NCBI GenBank assembly: GCA_947175715.1 | Contig: CAMWOD010000047.1 | Location: forward strand, 1-7,308 | Direction of reading: 5' to 3' | Source: an uncultured Porphyromonadaceae bacterium | Lineage (GTDB): Bacteria > Bacteroidota > Bacteroidia > Bacteroidales > Muribaculaceae | DNA length: 7,308 nt | Part shown: in pieces, positions 1 to 6,696 of the stretch | Position numbering within the stretch: the first letter of the stretch is position 1 | How the letters are laid out: every line of letters starts with the position of its first letter | The notes under the pieces: model-generated | What the model was told of the DNA's origin: nothing | Seen by the model: only the letters and a program-made list of their open reading frames with translations | Databases searched by the model: none | Translations under genes and position numbers: made by a program

Positions 1-35
1 TTCTTGAAAGAGGAGTTCGATTCTCCTATGGGCTA
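1..35 (+). tRNA. tRNA-Glu, 3' part (cut by window edge)
   Basis: Bases 1-36 are identical to 404-439 of the complete tRNA-Glu(UUC) downstream. They cover the last base of the anticodon loop, the 3' side of the anticodon stem, the variable loop, the T arm (stem AGGAG/CTCCT, loop TTCGATT) and the 3' acceptor strand ATGGGCT, with A35 as discriminator base. CCA is not encoded. The 5' half lies outside the window, so an intact gene cannot be told from a 3' fragment, but a full gene heading an rpsT operon is the simpler reading. Confidence 0.8.
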
Positions 36-72
36 CCCAATTAATAATTAACCGTAAATCGAAAGAAGAATA

Positions 73-327
73 ATGGCGAACCATAAGTCATCACTCAAAA
101 GAATCCGCTCATCAGCAGCCCGTCGTCTGCGCAATCGCTATTACGCCAAGACCGCACGCAACGCCGTGCGTCGTCTCCGCGCCATGACCAACAAGGAAGA
201 GGCTCTTGCCCAGCTTCCCAAGGTGACTTCGCTGCTCGACCGCCTCGCTTCTAAGAAGACCATCTCTAAGAACAAGGCATCCAACCTCAAGAGCAAGCTC
301 GCTCTCTATATCAACAAGCTCGGCTAA
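73..327 (+). CDS. rpsT: 30S ribosomal protein S20
   Basis: This 84-aa, very basic protein is the primary 16S rRNA-binding protein S20 of the small ribosomal subunit. The N-terminus (MANHKSSLKRIR, then an Arg-rich stretch with RNRYYAKTARNAVRRLR) and the Lys-rich C-terminal helix (KNKASNLKSKLALYINKLG) are characteristic, and the length matches the family. The ATG at 73 follows an A-rich leader (AAAGAAGAATA), usual for Bacteroidetes starts lacking a strong Shine-Dalgarno. It sits between two tRNA-Glu copies, 37 bases after the first and 39 before the second, with no obvious terminator between them. Co-transcription as tRNA-rpsT-tRNA up to the hairpin at 441 is therefore likely. The identification is secure; the shared transcript is inference. 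Confidence 0.97.
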   Translation: MANHKSSLKRIRSSAARRLRNRYYAKTARNAVRRLRAMTNKEEALAQLPKVTSLLDRLASKKTISKNKASNLKSKLALYINKLG

Positions 328-366
328 TTGCCGGCGTGCTGAATAGGTAGCCATAACTTTTCTGTT

Positions 367-438
367 GGCCCATTCGTCTATCGGCTAGGACGCAAGATTT
401 TCATTCTTGAAAGAGGAGTTCGATTCTCCTATGGGCTA
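367..438 (+). tRNA. tRNA-Glu (anticodon TTC)
   Basis: A full cloverleaf can be folded by eye. The acceptor is GGCCCAT (367-373) with ATGGGCT (431-437), where G1-T72 is a wobble. The D arm starts at 376. The anticodon stem is CAAGA (393-397) with TCTTG (405-409), around loop TTTTCAT with anticodon TTC at 400-402. The T stem is AGGAG/CTCCT (414-418, 426-430) with loop TTCGATT, and the discriminator is A438. CCA is not encoded. The anticodon UUC reads glutamate codons GAA/GAG. The gene is followed within 3 bases by an intrinsic terminator. Confidence 0.96.
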
Positions 439-440
439 CT

Positions 441-477
441 TGGTGCGTCAGGATGGCGCACCATTTTTATTTTATTT
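441..477 (+). terminator. Rho-independent terminator of the rpsT/tRNA-Glu unit
   Basis: TGGTGCG (441-447) pairs perfectly with CGCACCA (457-463). The stem can extend by a T-G wobble and a C-G pair to leave the loop AGGAT. A T-rich tract (TTTTTATTTTATTT) follows from 464. It lies directly after the tRNA-Glu and is the clearest terminator in the window. Confidence 0.88.
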
Positions 478-512
478 CAGCAGTTTCCATAAGTTCCCCC
501 TCTATTTAAATT

Positions 513-1310
513 GTGCGCGAAGTGAAAAATAGATATAAAACCCGCATCGTTGTAAACCCTCAGTATCCGGGTGTCGGGAAGCTTGCCGAGCTACTTGCTC
601 TCGACGGTGAGCCTGCCGGAGCCCGCGTGATCTACGATGGGCGCAACCGCCTTTACGTGGTCGACGGTGGTGAGGGCGTTGGCGAGGTGGTGGTTAAGGA
701 TTTTCATCGGCCCAGTTTTGTCAATTCGTTGGTTTATACCAATCTGCGCAAGAGCAAGGCGCGCCGCAGCTATGAGAATGCCATGGAGTTGCGCCGTCTC
801 GGATTCGGCACTCCCGAGCCTTACGCCTATGTGGAGGTGAGTAGCGGAGGGCGTCTGTTGAGGTCGTATTACCTGTGCGCGCTGCTGAGCGCCGATCATC
901 GCGACATGCGCTACTTCGACAAGCAGCCACATCTGCCTGAATTGCTCGACGCACTTGGGCATGAGATGGTGCGACTGCACCGAGCCGGTGTGCTCGTAAA
1001 AGATTTCTCCCCCGGCAACGTGCTCTATGTGCGCGATGCCGAGGGAGTGTATCATTTCAGCCATGTTGATCTCAACAGGATGGAATTTGGTGTAAAGTCG
1101 CATAGCCGGCTTATGGGCAACTTCCGTGCCATGCCTTGCACGCCTGACGAGGTCGACATGCTCGCCGCAGCCTATGCCCATGCTTCGGGCGACGATGTGG
1201 CTGCGGTGACGGCCGAGGCGCATGCCCAGTTTGATGCCTTCTGGCGTCAGGTCAACCGGAAGCGCAGGCTTAAGAAAGCCTTAAAGCGCCTTACCTCGGG
1301 CCGGGAGTGA
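513..1310 (+). CDS. Lipopolysaccharide (Kdo/WaaP-like) kinase family protein
   Basis: This 265-aa protein has a small protein-kinase-like fold of the kind that phosphorylates Kdo or heptose in the LPS inner core at the cytoplasmic face of the inner membrane. Visible landmarks, numbered from the GTG at 513, are K62 (VVVKDF, likely ATP lysine), E88 in SYENAMEL (likely alpha-C glutamate), H156-x(7)-D164 with SPGN169 (catalytic loop, HRAGVLVKDFSPGN) and D186 (HVDLNRM, equivalent of DFG). The C-terminus is basic. The start is uncertain: an in-frame TAA lies at 507, so only GTG 513 or GTG 522 (MKNRYKTR, closer to the short N-termini I recall for Bacteroidales relatives) are reasonable. No membrane segment is seen. 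Kinase-like fold is confident; the exact sugar substrate is inference, and other eukaryotic-like kinase roles are not excluded. The 3' end overlaps the convergent hydrolase by 20 bp. Confidence 0.82.
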   Translation: MREVKNRYKTRIVVNPQYPGVGKLAELLALDGEPAGARVIYDGRNRLYVVDGGEGVGEVVVKDFHRPSFVNSLVYTNLRKSKARRSYENAMELRRLGFGTPEPYAYVEVSSGGRLLRSYYLCALLSADHRDMRYFDKQPHLPELLDALGHEMVRLHRAGVLVKDFSPGNVLYVRDAEGVYHFSHVDLNRMEFGVKSHSRLMGNFRAMPCTPDEVDMLAAAYAHASGDDVAAVTAEAHAQFDAFWRQVNRKRRLKKALKRLTSGRE

Positions 1311-2406
1311 TGCCGAGTATCTCCCCTAATATGGGTGTGAGCTTGTCGGCATAGTGTAGAAATCCCAAGTCGGTGAGGTGAATGCCATCTACAGTGCCAT
1401 CGTCGGCGGCTCCATCGAGGTCCTCGTTGGTCACGTAATACAGATTTTTGGGATTCTCAGCCATCAGACGCTCATAGTTGCGATGAAAAGCGGCGTTCTT
1501 CTTGGGCAGATAGTTGCCAAAGAATGAGTCGTAGCGGCCATAGGGATACATCGGGCCTTCGAGCATTACGATAGGCACTTCGGGGCGAGCTGTGCGCAGT
1601 ATTTTCACAAAGTCGTAGGTGAGCGTGTCGCACATCATCTCCGTGCAGTTGGGCACCGGGTCAATCAGGAAGAGGTCGGCATCGGCTATTTCGGCCATTG
1701 CGCGCGCCATGCATTGGTCCATGCGACCCTCTCCCGATATGCCTATGTTGACCACCTCGCAGTTGAGGTCGCGGCTTATGATGTTGGTAGCGGCCATGCC
1801 CGTGCGCGATGCGCAGCCACCTTGCAGTATCGAGGTGCCGTAGGCTACGATTTTCTTGTTTTTATCGATTATCTTGGGGTCGCCGGCGGTGATGGTGGCT
1901 GTAGAGTCAACACCTACGTAAAGCTCCTCCACGCCGTCGTAGAGGGGTAGATATATCATGAATTCCTTCATGCCGGGGGCAAGGTTTTCTACATACACCT
2001 TTTCGCACCATTTCTCGGCGTCGGCGTTGGGGCGGTTGGTGTTGACATGACGCCACACCGAGTCACCCTCGAGTATATACAGGTCAGTGCCTTTGAGGCC
2101 GGTGTCGGCCATGTGGAGCATGTGGGTATTCCACAGCAGGCGGTATTTCACGCCCACGCGCTTGGAGTCGGTGGCAAATCTCACGCCGATGCCCGACGAG
2201 CATTGCGAACGCTCCCACAGCTCGGGACGCACGCTATCTTTCAGGTAGGCCGGTATGCGGGTGTAGTCGCGCAGGGTGTTGTCCCACCCTTTGTTGATTA
2301 TGCGCAGGTCTTGTGCGTCGATATAGCGCAGAGGCTGCTCATCGGCGGCTATGACGTTCAGGGCCGCCATTAGGCACAATGCGATGGATAGAAATAGATG
2401 TTTCAT
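1291..2406 (-). CDS. Secreted SGNH/GDSL-type hydrolase
   Basis: This 371-aa protein begins with a signal peptide (MKHLFLSIALCLMAALNVIA, probable cleavage after residue 20), so it probably acts in the periplasm or at the surface. Residues about 25-175 form a beta-rich N-terminal domain like those preceding Bacteroidetes SGNH domains. The catalytic domain follows: block I is YGTSILQGG with probable nucleophile S192 (GTSI rather than classical GDSL), block II is NIGISGEG (220-227), block III is VPN with N253, and block V is DGIHLTDLG with D340 and H343. The family removes acyl groups from carbohydrates or lipids; the substrate cannot be read from the sequence. Its 3' end runs 20 bp into the convergent kinase gene. 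Its start lies 51 bases downstream of the capsid operon, so both its own promoter and read-through are possible. Confidence 0.85.
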   Translation of the reverse strand: MKHLFLSIALCLMAALNVIAADEQPLRYIDAQDLRIINKGWDNTLRDYTRIPAYLKDSVRPELWERSQCSSGIGVRFATDSKRVGVKYRLLWNTHMLHMADTGLKGTDLYILEGDSVWRHVNTNRPNADAEKWCEKVYVENLAPGMKEFMIYLPLYDGVEELYVGVDSTATITAGDPKIIDKNKKIVAYGTSILQGGCASRTGMAATNIISRDLNCEVVNIGISGEGRMDQCMARAMAEIADADLFLIDPVPNCTEMMCDTLTYDFVKILRTARPEVPIVMLEGPMYPYGRYDSFFGNYLPKKNAAFHRNYERLMAENPKNLYYVTNEDLDGAADDGTVDGIHLTDLGFLHYADKLTPILGEILGITPGPR

Positions 2407-2431
2407 GATGGTATTATTTGGTCATTACTGC

Positions 2432-2440
2432 GCGAATATA
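2432..2440 (-). promoter_or_regulatory. Candidate Bacteroidetes promoter of the SGNH hydrolase gene
   Basis: On the - strand 2440-2432 reads TATATTCGC, one mismatch from the TAnnTTTG(C) -7 element. A second one-mismatch version, TAATTTCG, lies at 2448-2441. A T-rich TTTTAC at 2466-2461 sits at about the right distance for a weak -33 box. The start codon is about 26 bases downstream. Pattern reading only. Confidence 0.35.
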
Positions 2441-2457
2441 CGAAATTATCGGCTCAT

Positions 2458-2886
2458 TCAGTAAAATGTGGGGGTGATTGTGGCCGATGTAGCGCTATGC
2501 GAGGCGGGTGGGATGTCATCGGCTATCGAGGTGAGGCTACGCAGCGCGTTGCTGGCCGACTGTTGCCATGCGACGGCTCCCTGCGGATTGGAGATGGCGT
2601 AAATTTGCGCCAACACCTGGCAGCGCACTACCTCGGCCATAGCCGACGCCATCTGCTGGCAGCGTGTGTCGCAGTCGATGGTGATGATGTCGCCATCGAT
2701 TGCTGCCGTGAGGTGTAGTTGGGCGGCAATGCTCGTTGCGCTGTCGGCTATCAGCGGGGCGAGGGCGTTGTTGCGGTCGGGGGTGAGCACGGTGGGTATC
2801 TCCTGCCGCTGTTGGCAGGTGAAAGCGGCGAGCGCCGTGAGGGCGTGTATGCTCGCCGCGATTGACGAGATGGATAGTGTGATCAT
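2458..2886 (-). CDS. Small Ala-rich helical protein, last gene of capsid operon
   Basis: I do not recognise this 142-aa protein. The frame is open well upstream, but the start is best placed at ATG 2886: it lies 1 base after the stop of the preceding gene and gives MITLSISSIAASIHAL, whereas the longer version only shadows that gene in another frame. The N-terminal 25 residues are mildly hydrophobic and Ala-rich, more like an amphipathic helix than a clear membrane segment. Residues 35-80 (TPDRNNALAPLIADSATSIA, then a short beta-like stretch DGDIITIDCD) and 83-125 look helical, and the tail is Ser/Thr-rich. Size and position after a portal gene would fit a small head-tail adaptor or head-completion protein, but no diagnostic motif is seen and that role is inference. 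Tight spacing implies translational coupling. Confidence 0.65.
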   Translation of the reverse strand: MITLSISSIAASIHALTALAAFTCQQRQEIPTVLTPDRNNALAPLIADSATSIAAQLHLTAAIDGDIITIDCDTRCQQMASAMAEVVRCQVLAQIYAISNPQGAVAWQQSASNALRSLTSIADDIPPASHSATSATITPTFY

Positions 2887-2887
2887 A

Positions 2888-3295
2888 TTATTTTTTGTTA
2901 AGTAATGAACGGCGGTGTGAGCGTAGCTCGCGGCAGGCTGTCGACTCGGCCATGAAGAAGCTTGAGGCACTCCCCTCGGATAGCACGCGGGTGAGGGCGT
3001 CGGTGAGTGTCCAACCGCGCTCACGGTAGCGGTCGACGCGCTGGGCCAGCTCCTGCCACATGGCGCGGCGGTGAGGGGTGGTGGCTGGTAGGGTGCCGCG
3101 GCTGAAGTAGGTGTAGAGCACCTTGCGAGCCGTGTCAAACTCCACATAGTAGCCCGGGGCTGTGGAGTTGACCGTGCGGCTTACAATCGATTCCACTGTG
3201 GCGGGGCGCTGGTGGAGCGGGGCATTGGCGACTGTGGCTTCGCAGGCTCGCAAAAAATCTCGACGGCGTTGTAATTGTAGTGATGATTTAGGCAT
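2888..3295 (-). CDS. Basic 135-aa protein with internal duplication (phage-type operon)
   Basis: This protein is unrecognised by name. It is Arg-rich, starting MPKSSLQLQRRRDFLRACEA and ending in a basic tail (RSHRRSLLNKK), which suggests nucleic-acid contact. Two similar segments can be aligned: 46-60 (APGYYVEFDTARKVL) and 110-124 (ASSFFMAESTACREL), sharing A, two aromatics, TA and a final L. The region between them (residues 75-105, RRAMWQELAQRVDRYRERG) is strongly helical. Similar aromatic-then-helix modules occur, as I recall, in small hypothetical proteins of Bacteroidales mobile elements. A DNA-binding or small-terminase-like role is possible but unproven. It starts 56 bases after the portal stop, in a gap with repeated AT-rich motifs, and ends 1 base before the next start. 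Confidence 0.7.
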   Translation of the reverse strand: MPKSSLQLQRRRDFLRACEATVANAPLHQRPATVESIVSRTVNSTAPGYYVEFDTARKVLYTYFSRGTLPATTPHRRAMWQELAQRVDRYRERGWTLTDALTRVLSEGSASSFFMAESTACRELRSHRRSLLNKK

Positions 3296-3366
3296 GATTG
3301 TTGTAATTACGGTGTAAAATTACCACACAATATGGGTAAAATAATTGCCCATCACTGTAAAATTAC
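3296..3366 (-). promoter_or_regulatory. AT-rich gap with repeated TGTAAAATTAC motifs and a hairpin
   Basis: TGTAAAATTAC occurs at 3313-3323 and again at 3356-3366, 43 bp apart (about four helical turns). The first copy extends to TGTAAAATTACCAC, 13/14 identical to the sequence at the operon promoter (7051-7064). On the - strand each reads TAATTTTA, a near match to the -7 element TAnnTTTG. A palindrome GTAATTAC lies at 3303-3310. An imperfect hairpin (ATGGGTAA 3332-3339 with TTGCCCAT 3345-3352) spans the portal stop codon without a following U-tract. An internal promoter or operator for the last two genes is plausible. Confidence 0.4.
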
Positions 3367-4665
3367 ATTAGAACGTATCATTTTCTCGTTTCGTTCGTCG
3401 ACGAATGCGTTGAATGTTTCTATGATGTCGAGTAGCGAGATCGTGGCGTTGCGCACTTGGGCTTCGTAGAGATTTTGCCCTGTGGTGGGTGATACGTTGC
3501 GACCAAGCAGGGCGTCGCCCACACCCGAAATATTGTCGAAAAGCTTCATTTCGAGGTCGAGCAGGCGGTAGGCACCAAGATCGGTGTTGGGGGTGATGAT
3601 CTGTTGCGGAGCGGGCTCCCCGGGTCGAGGATTGTAAGGTATGATAGCGCCGGTCACGCTCCAGCGTTCACCGATCTGCTCCCAGGTCATGTCGGAAGCC
3701 TTTTGATTTATGGGAAATAGCAGCGCGCCTTTGGCCGATGTGGCCATCACGTGGTCGATTACAGTGATGAGTCGGTTGATATACTTCTGCTGGTCGATGA
3801 TGTCCTCGACGAAGGGGTGTATCTCACCGTCGGTGAGCGGATATAGCTTGATGGTGTAGGGGTGTGAGCCGTGAGGGTAGGGCGACAGCGTAGTGTCGAG
3901 CAGCTGGCCGTCGGGGGCTATGTAGCGCACACGCCACTGGGTGCCCATGCGCAGTTGTGGCTCCGTGGGGGTGGTGTTGTCGATGGTAGTGGCGCTTTCG
4001 AGGGTCCACACTTCAATCACGCGGCAACGGCCGTCGGGGGCGTTGAAAAATTGCGATGTTGTGGGGTGGGCGTGTGCTTGGGTGGAGTATATGGAGGCGA
4101 TTGCGGCGGCGGTGCGGCGGTCGCCGTGAGCGAATCGCATCATCACTTCCGACAGGCTCATGTCGTGGATTTGGCCAATTATCTCCACATCCCACCCACG
4201 GGGGTCGGTAAGGCGGTTGGCGAAGAAGCGCTCAGGCGATACGTTGTCGACCCACACTCCCTGGCGTCCGAAGCGGTTTTCGGCCACGATGCGCTGTATG
4301 GCGCACCCCGAAATCAGAAATTCCTCAAGCGAGCGGCAATCAAGCTCGTCAAGGCGGTTGATAGAATAATAGGGTTGGAGATCAGGGTCGATGGCGGGCA
4401 GCTCCGAGCGAATCTGGCGGTAGCGCCCTATGATGCTCTTCACGAGCTGGCGTATGAGGTTGTGGGTAAGTGGCTTGCGCCCGGTGATTTGAGCGAGCTG
4501 CTCTTCGGTCACATATTGGCCGTCGGGCAGTTGGGTCAAGTCGCCCCATTGACGGCCGTAGGTGAAATTCTTCAAGCGCGAGCGCTGCGCTCGGATGGGC
4601 TGATATTGATTCCAGGCATGATATGCCATCTGGAGTACTTGCTGGGTTATAGTCGCGGTATTCAT
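3352..4665 (-). CDS. Phage portal protein
   Basis: This 437-aa protein would form the ring at the capsid vertex through which DNA enters and leaves. Portal-like features in order are an aromatic N-terminal patch TYGRQWGD (35-42), helix THNLIRQLVKSIIGRYR (67-83), SPERFFANR (143-151), a clip/stem-like stretch from about 285 with DQQKYINRLITVIDHVM (291-307) and SAKGALLFP (310-318), and a C-terminal ISGVGDALLGR (379-389) followed by GQNLYEAQVRNATISLL. These match my knowledge of Bacteroidetes phage portals. It is short next to P22-type portals (over 700 aa) but reads as complete. Its ATG overlaps the preceding stop by 4 bp (ATGA), so translation is probably coupled. An open antisense frame over it is a codon-bias shadow. 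Confidence 0.82.
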   Translation of the reverse strand: MNTATITQQVLQMAYHAWNQYQPIRAQRSRLKNFTYGRQWGDLTQLPDGQYVTEEQLAQITGRKPLTHNLIRQLVKSIIGRYRQIRSELPAIDPDLQPYYSINRLDELDCRSLEEFLISGCAIQRIVAENRFGRQGVWVDNVSPERFFANRLTDPRGWDVEIIGQIHDMSLSEVMMRFAHGDRRTAAAIASIYSTQAHAHPTTSQFFNAPDGRCRVIEVWTLESATTIDNTTPTEPQLRMGTQWRVRYIAPDGQLLDTTLSPYPHGSHPYTIKLYPLTDGEIHPFVEDIIDQQKYINRLITVIDHVMATSAKGALLFPINQKASDMTWEQIGERWSVTGAIIPYNPRPGEPAPQQIITPNTDLGAYRLLDLEMKLFDNISGVGDALLGRNVSPTTGQNLYEAQVRNATISLLDIIETFNAFVDERNEKMIRSNVILQ

Positions 4666-5189
4666 AGCAGTTTGGGTATATTGGAGAGCAGCGATGGGTC
4701 GAGGTCGTAGGACGTAGGGGAGTCATCGACCACGCACATCAGGTGAGTCAACGTGTCGCTGCCGGCTTCGGGTGAGTATAGCTTGAGAGTGCGTCCGTAG
4801 AGCACGGCCACCGGGGAGTAGTGGCCTCCTCGGGCCATTGATGAGGCTTGCAGGCGTGCCAGAGGGTGGTCGGGAGTGATTATCGTAGTGGGGATGCGCC
4901 ATGAGCTCAGCTGCACCGACAGCGGGCGTCGGCAGCGGTCGGGTAGGATCACTGAGCAAGAGCCGTCGCGCTCGAATAGCAGTGATGTGCTTCGTGCGCA
5001 ATCTTCCACAGGTAGTAGTGCCGCGGGGGCTGTGTCGAGCTGCTGCAGATACCAGGCCTGCATCGCTGCTTCCTCTATCTGTAGAGTGTCGACCCCGAAT
5101 TGGGAGTCGACACTTACAGTAGCAGGATCATTCAGCGGCAGATGGTAGCGTGTGAGCAGCCATAATTCGAGCATCTGATCGTGGGTCAT
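4662..5189 (-). CDS. 175-aa protein between capsid and portal genes
   Basis: I do not recognise this family. The frame opens at 5258, but the start is placed at ATG 5189 (MTHDQMLELWLLTRYHLP), 22 bases after the capsid stop; the longer form would need 23 extra residues encoded inside the capsid gene. It has a short helical N-terminus, a probable helix near 35-50 (LQIEEAAMQAWYLQQLD), then a beta-rich middle (SLLFERDGSCSVILPDRC and WRIPTTIITPDHPLAR) and a C-terminal YSPVAVLYGRTLKLYSP segment. The layout suggests a compact structural protein such as a head-tail adaptor or capsid accessory, from its place between capsid and portal genes; that is inference. Its stop overlaps the portal start in ATGA. 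Confidence 0.72.
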   Translation of the reverse strand: MTHDQMLELWLLTRYHLPLNDPATVSVDSQFGVDTLQIEEAAMQAWYLQQLDTAPAALLPVEDCARSTSLLFERDGSCSVILPDRCRRPLSVQLSSWRIPTTIITPDHPLARLQASSMARGGHYSPVAVLYGRTLKLYSPEAGSDTLTHLMCVVDDSPTSYDLDPSLLSNIPKLL

Positions 5190-5211
5190 GTTGGGTGGTA
5201 TTGGGCGGTTA

Positions 5212-6660
5212 CTACTCTGATACGAGACGAATGTGGGCCTGAGGGTAGCGGAGCACAAGGCAGCTGGCCTCGGTGATTACGATGGCGTCGGTGTTGCGCT
5301 GACCCGATGAGCGCAGGTCGAGTCGCTCGGTGTGGAATGGCACGTGGCAGTACTTGGTGATGTACTCGGGGTCGATTATCATGCCGTCGTCGGCATGTCC
5401 GCACTCGTCGAACAGCTCGGAAGCCACCACGTAGAGTGTGCCGAATTTGGTGATCAGCTCGGTGAAGTCGATACCCCAGCGGGTCACTTTGTCCTGAGCC
5501 ATTATCACCTTCGAAAATTCCTGCTTGCTCAGGCGCTCAATCAGCGATGTGCCGGCGATGAGTATCTTGCGGTTGCTCCCCGCATTCTGTGTGAATGCCT
5601 CGCGCGACATCTCCACGATGGTTTCGTAGGTGATGGTTTCGGGGAGCATGAAGGTGCGGTCGGTCTGATTCCACACTCCGCCGGTGAGGTACACCTCCTC
5701 ATGCTTGGCGGGGTCGTATATGCGGGTGCGGTGGCCGAAGAGGAAGTTTTTCTCGATACCCAGTCGCAGGTCTACGATAGCTGCCTCCTCCTGGTCGGAG
5801 AATCCCCACCCTATCTCCTTGTTGGCGATTTTCTGGAAAGTACTCTGCTCCACCTGGGTCTTGAATATCTGGCAATAGTTGTGATCCTTCTTGGGCAGAG
5901 CCTGGAATTGCGGAGTCTGCACGTCGAGCTCGGTGGCTGCGCGACCCATTCGAATTATAGGCTCACCCTTGGCGATATCGGGTATCTCCTTCTTGCCGTT
6001 GCGGTTGAAGTTGTTGACAGGAAGCACCTCAAGCTTGTTGCCGGTTACGGCCGATTTCACCACATATAGCACCAGAGCGCCGTTGGGGTTGCCCTGGGCA
6101 TCGACTGCCATCACGCCGGGCACGAGTATGGTTTCGGAGGTCTCGAATATCTGTGGATCGTTCACCTGAATCGATGCGGTGAGATTGGCCTCGATTATCT
6201 CGCTGTCGACCTCGGCCGATATTACCGACTTGGTGGGCTTGGTGTCGACCGAGTAGTATTCCACCTTCATCGACCCGCAGGCTCGTGCGCCTGCCCATCG
6301 CGAGATCTGGTCAATGGGGGTCGACATGGGACGGATCTTGACGATTCGGTCGTCGATGTCGTTGCGGAGCAGCCCAGGGGCGGCCTGGTCGGTAAGATCC
6401 GTGGTGAGCGGTCCCCCCACCACATGCTTACCCGAGGCTGTGCCACCGATCACCACGGCCGAGGCGGTGATGATGTCGGCATCTCCCATCACCCAGGTGT
6501 ATAGAAGCACTGCGGCAAGTGCCAGGAGCATTGTGACGATGCCGTTGTCGCTTTTCACCCACTTGTAGATGGAGCGAAACATGGCGGTAAATGATGTGGG
6601 CGACGAGGTGTCGCGGTTTGCGCGGAAGAACGAGATGATAAACTTAAAAATCTTTTTCAT
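5212..6660 (-). CDS. Major capsid protein (HK97-type fold) with N-terminal membrane segment
   Basis: This 482-aa protein is the shell subunit of a tailed-phage-type capsid. Residues from about 85 (TTDLTDQAAPGLLRNDIDDR, then STPIDQISRWAGA at 113-125) to the end resemble SU10/DUF5309-like capsid proteins seen in Bacteroidetes phages. Further support comes from the central FLFGHRTRIYD (306-316), TGGVWNQ (326-332), the helix TITYETIVEMSREAFTQNAG and the C-terminal ASCLVLRYPQAHIRLV. Odd feature: residues 1-40 are basic and aromatic (MKKIFKFIISFFRAN, then IYKWVKSDNG), followed by a hydrophobic stretch 41-57 (IVTMLLALAAVLLYTWV) that looks like a membrane helix. M58 would start a conventional 425-aa capsid protein, but ATG 6660 has the typical AT-rich leader and the frame is open throughout. 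No protease gene that could remove the extension is visible in the window. Confidence 0.85.
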   Translation of the reverse strand: MKKIFKFIISFFRANRDTSSPTSFTAMFRSIYKWVKSDNGIVTMLLALAAVLLYTWVMGDADIITASAVVIGGTASGKHVVGGPLTTDLTDQAAPGLLRNDIDDRIVKIRPMSTPIDQISRWAGARACGSMKVEYYSVDTKPTKSVISAEVDSEIIEANLTASIQVNDPQIFETSETILVPGVMAVDAQGNPNGALVLYVVKSAVTGNKLEVLPVNNFNRNGKKEIPDIAKGEPIIRMGRAATELDVQTPQFQALPKKDHNYCQIFKTQVEQSTFQKIANKEIGWGFSDQEEAAIVDLRLGIEKNFLFGHRTRIYDPAKHEEVYLTGGVWNQTDRTFMLPETITYETIVEMSREAFTQNAGSNRKILIAGTSLIERLSKQEFSKVIMAQDKVTRWGIDFTELITKFGTLYVVASELFDECGHADDGMIIDPEYITKYCHVPFHTERLDLRSSGQRNTDAIVITEASCLVLRYPQAHIRLVSE

Positions 6661-6696
6661 AGTGGTTGTGTTTTTTTTGATGGTTGATTGTTGTGG

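Noticed and set aside
1..439. The two tRNA-Glu 3' ends as attL/attR of a small integrated element
   Set aside because: The only content between them is rpsT and the rest of a full tRNA, which are housekeeping genes; a tandem tRNA duplication is simpler.
591..1223. - strand open frame opposite the LPS-kinase-like gene
   Set aside because: The + strand frame carries kinase motifs in the right order; the antisense frame has none.
2887..3147. N-terminal extension of the last operon gene up to 3147
   Set aside because: It would be translated in a second frame of the 135-aa gene and is Pro/Ser/Arg-rich without pattern; ATG 2886, 1 base after the upstream stop, is the natural start.
3871..4710. 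Long + strand open frame (279 codons) opposite the portal gene
   Set aside because: It runs antisense to a clear portal gene, has no recognisable domain, and its openness is explained by the strong codon bias of the - strand gene.
5190..5258. N-terminal extension of the 175-aa protein up to 5258
   Set aside because: It overlaps the capsid C-terminus in another frame and shows no secondary-structure pattern; ATG 5189 has normal operon spacing.
5332..6069. Long + strand open frame opposite the capsid gene
   Set aside because: Its composition is typical of an antisense shadow, and the capsid frame has clear family motifs.
5212..6660. Encapsulin nanocompartment instead of viral capsid
   Set aside because: A portal gene and small head-type proteins are in the same operon, and no cargo enzyme is adjacent; encapsulins have no portal.
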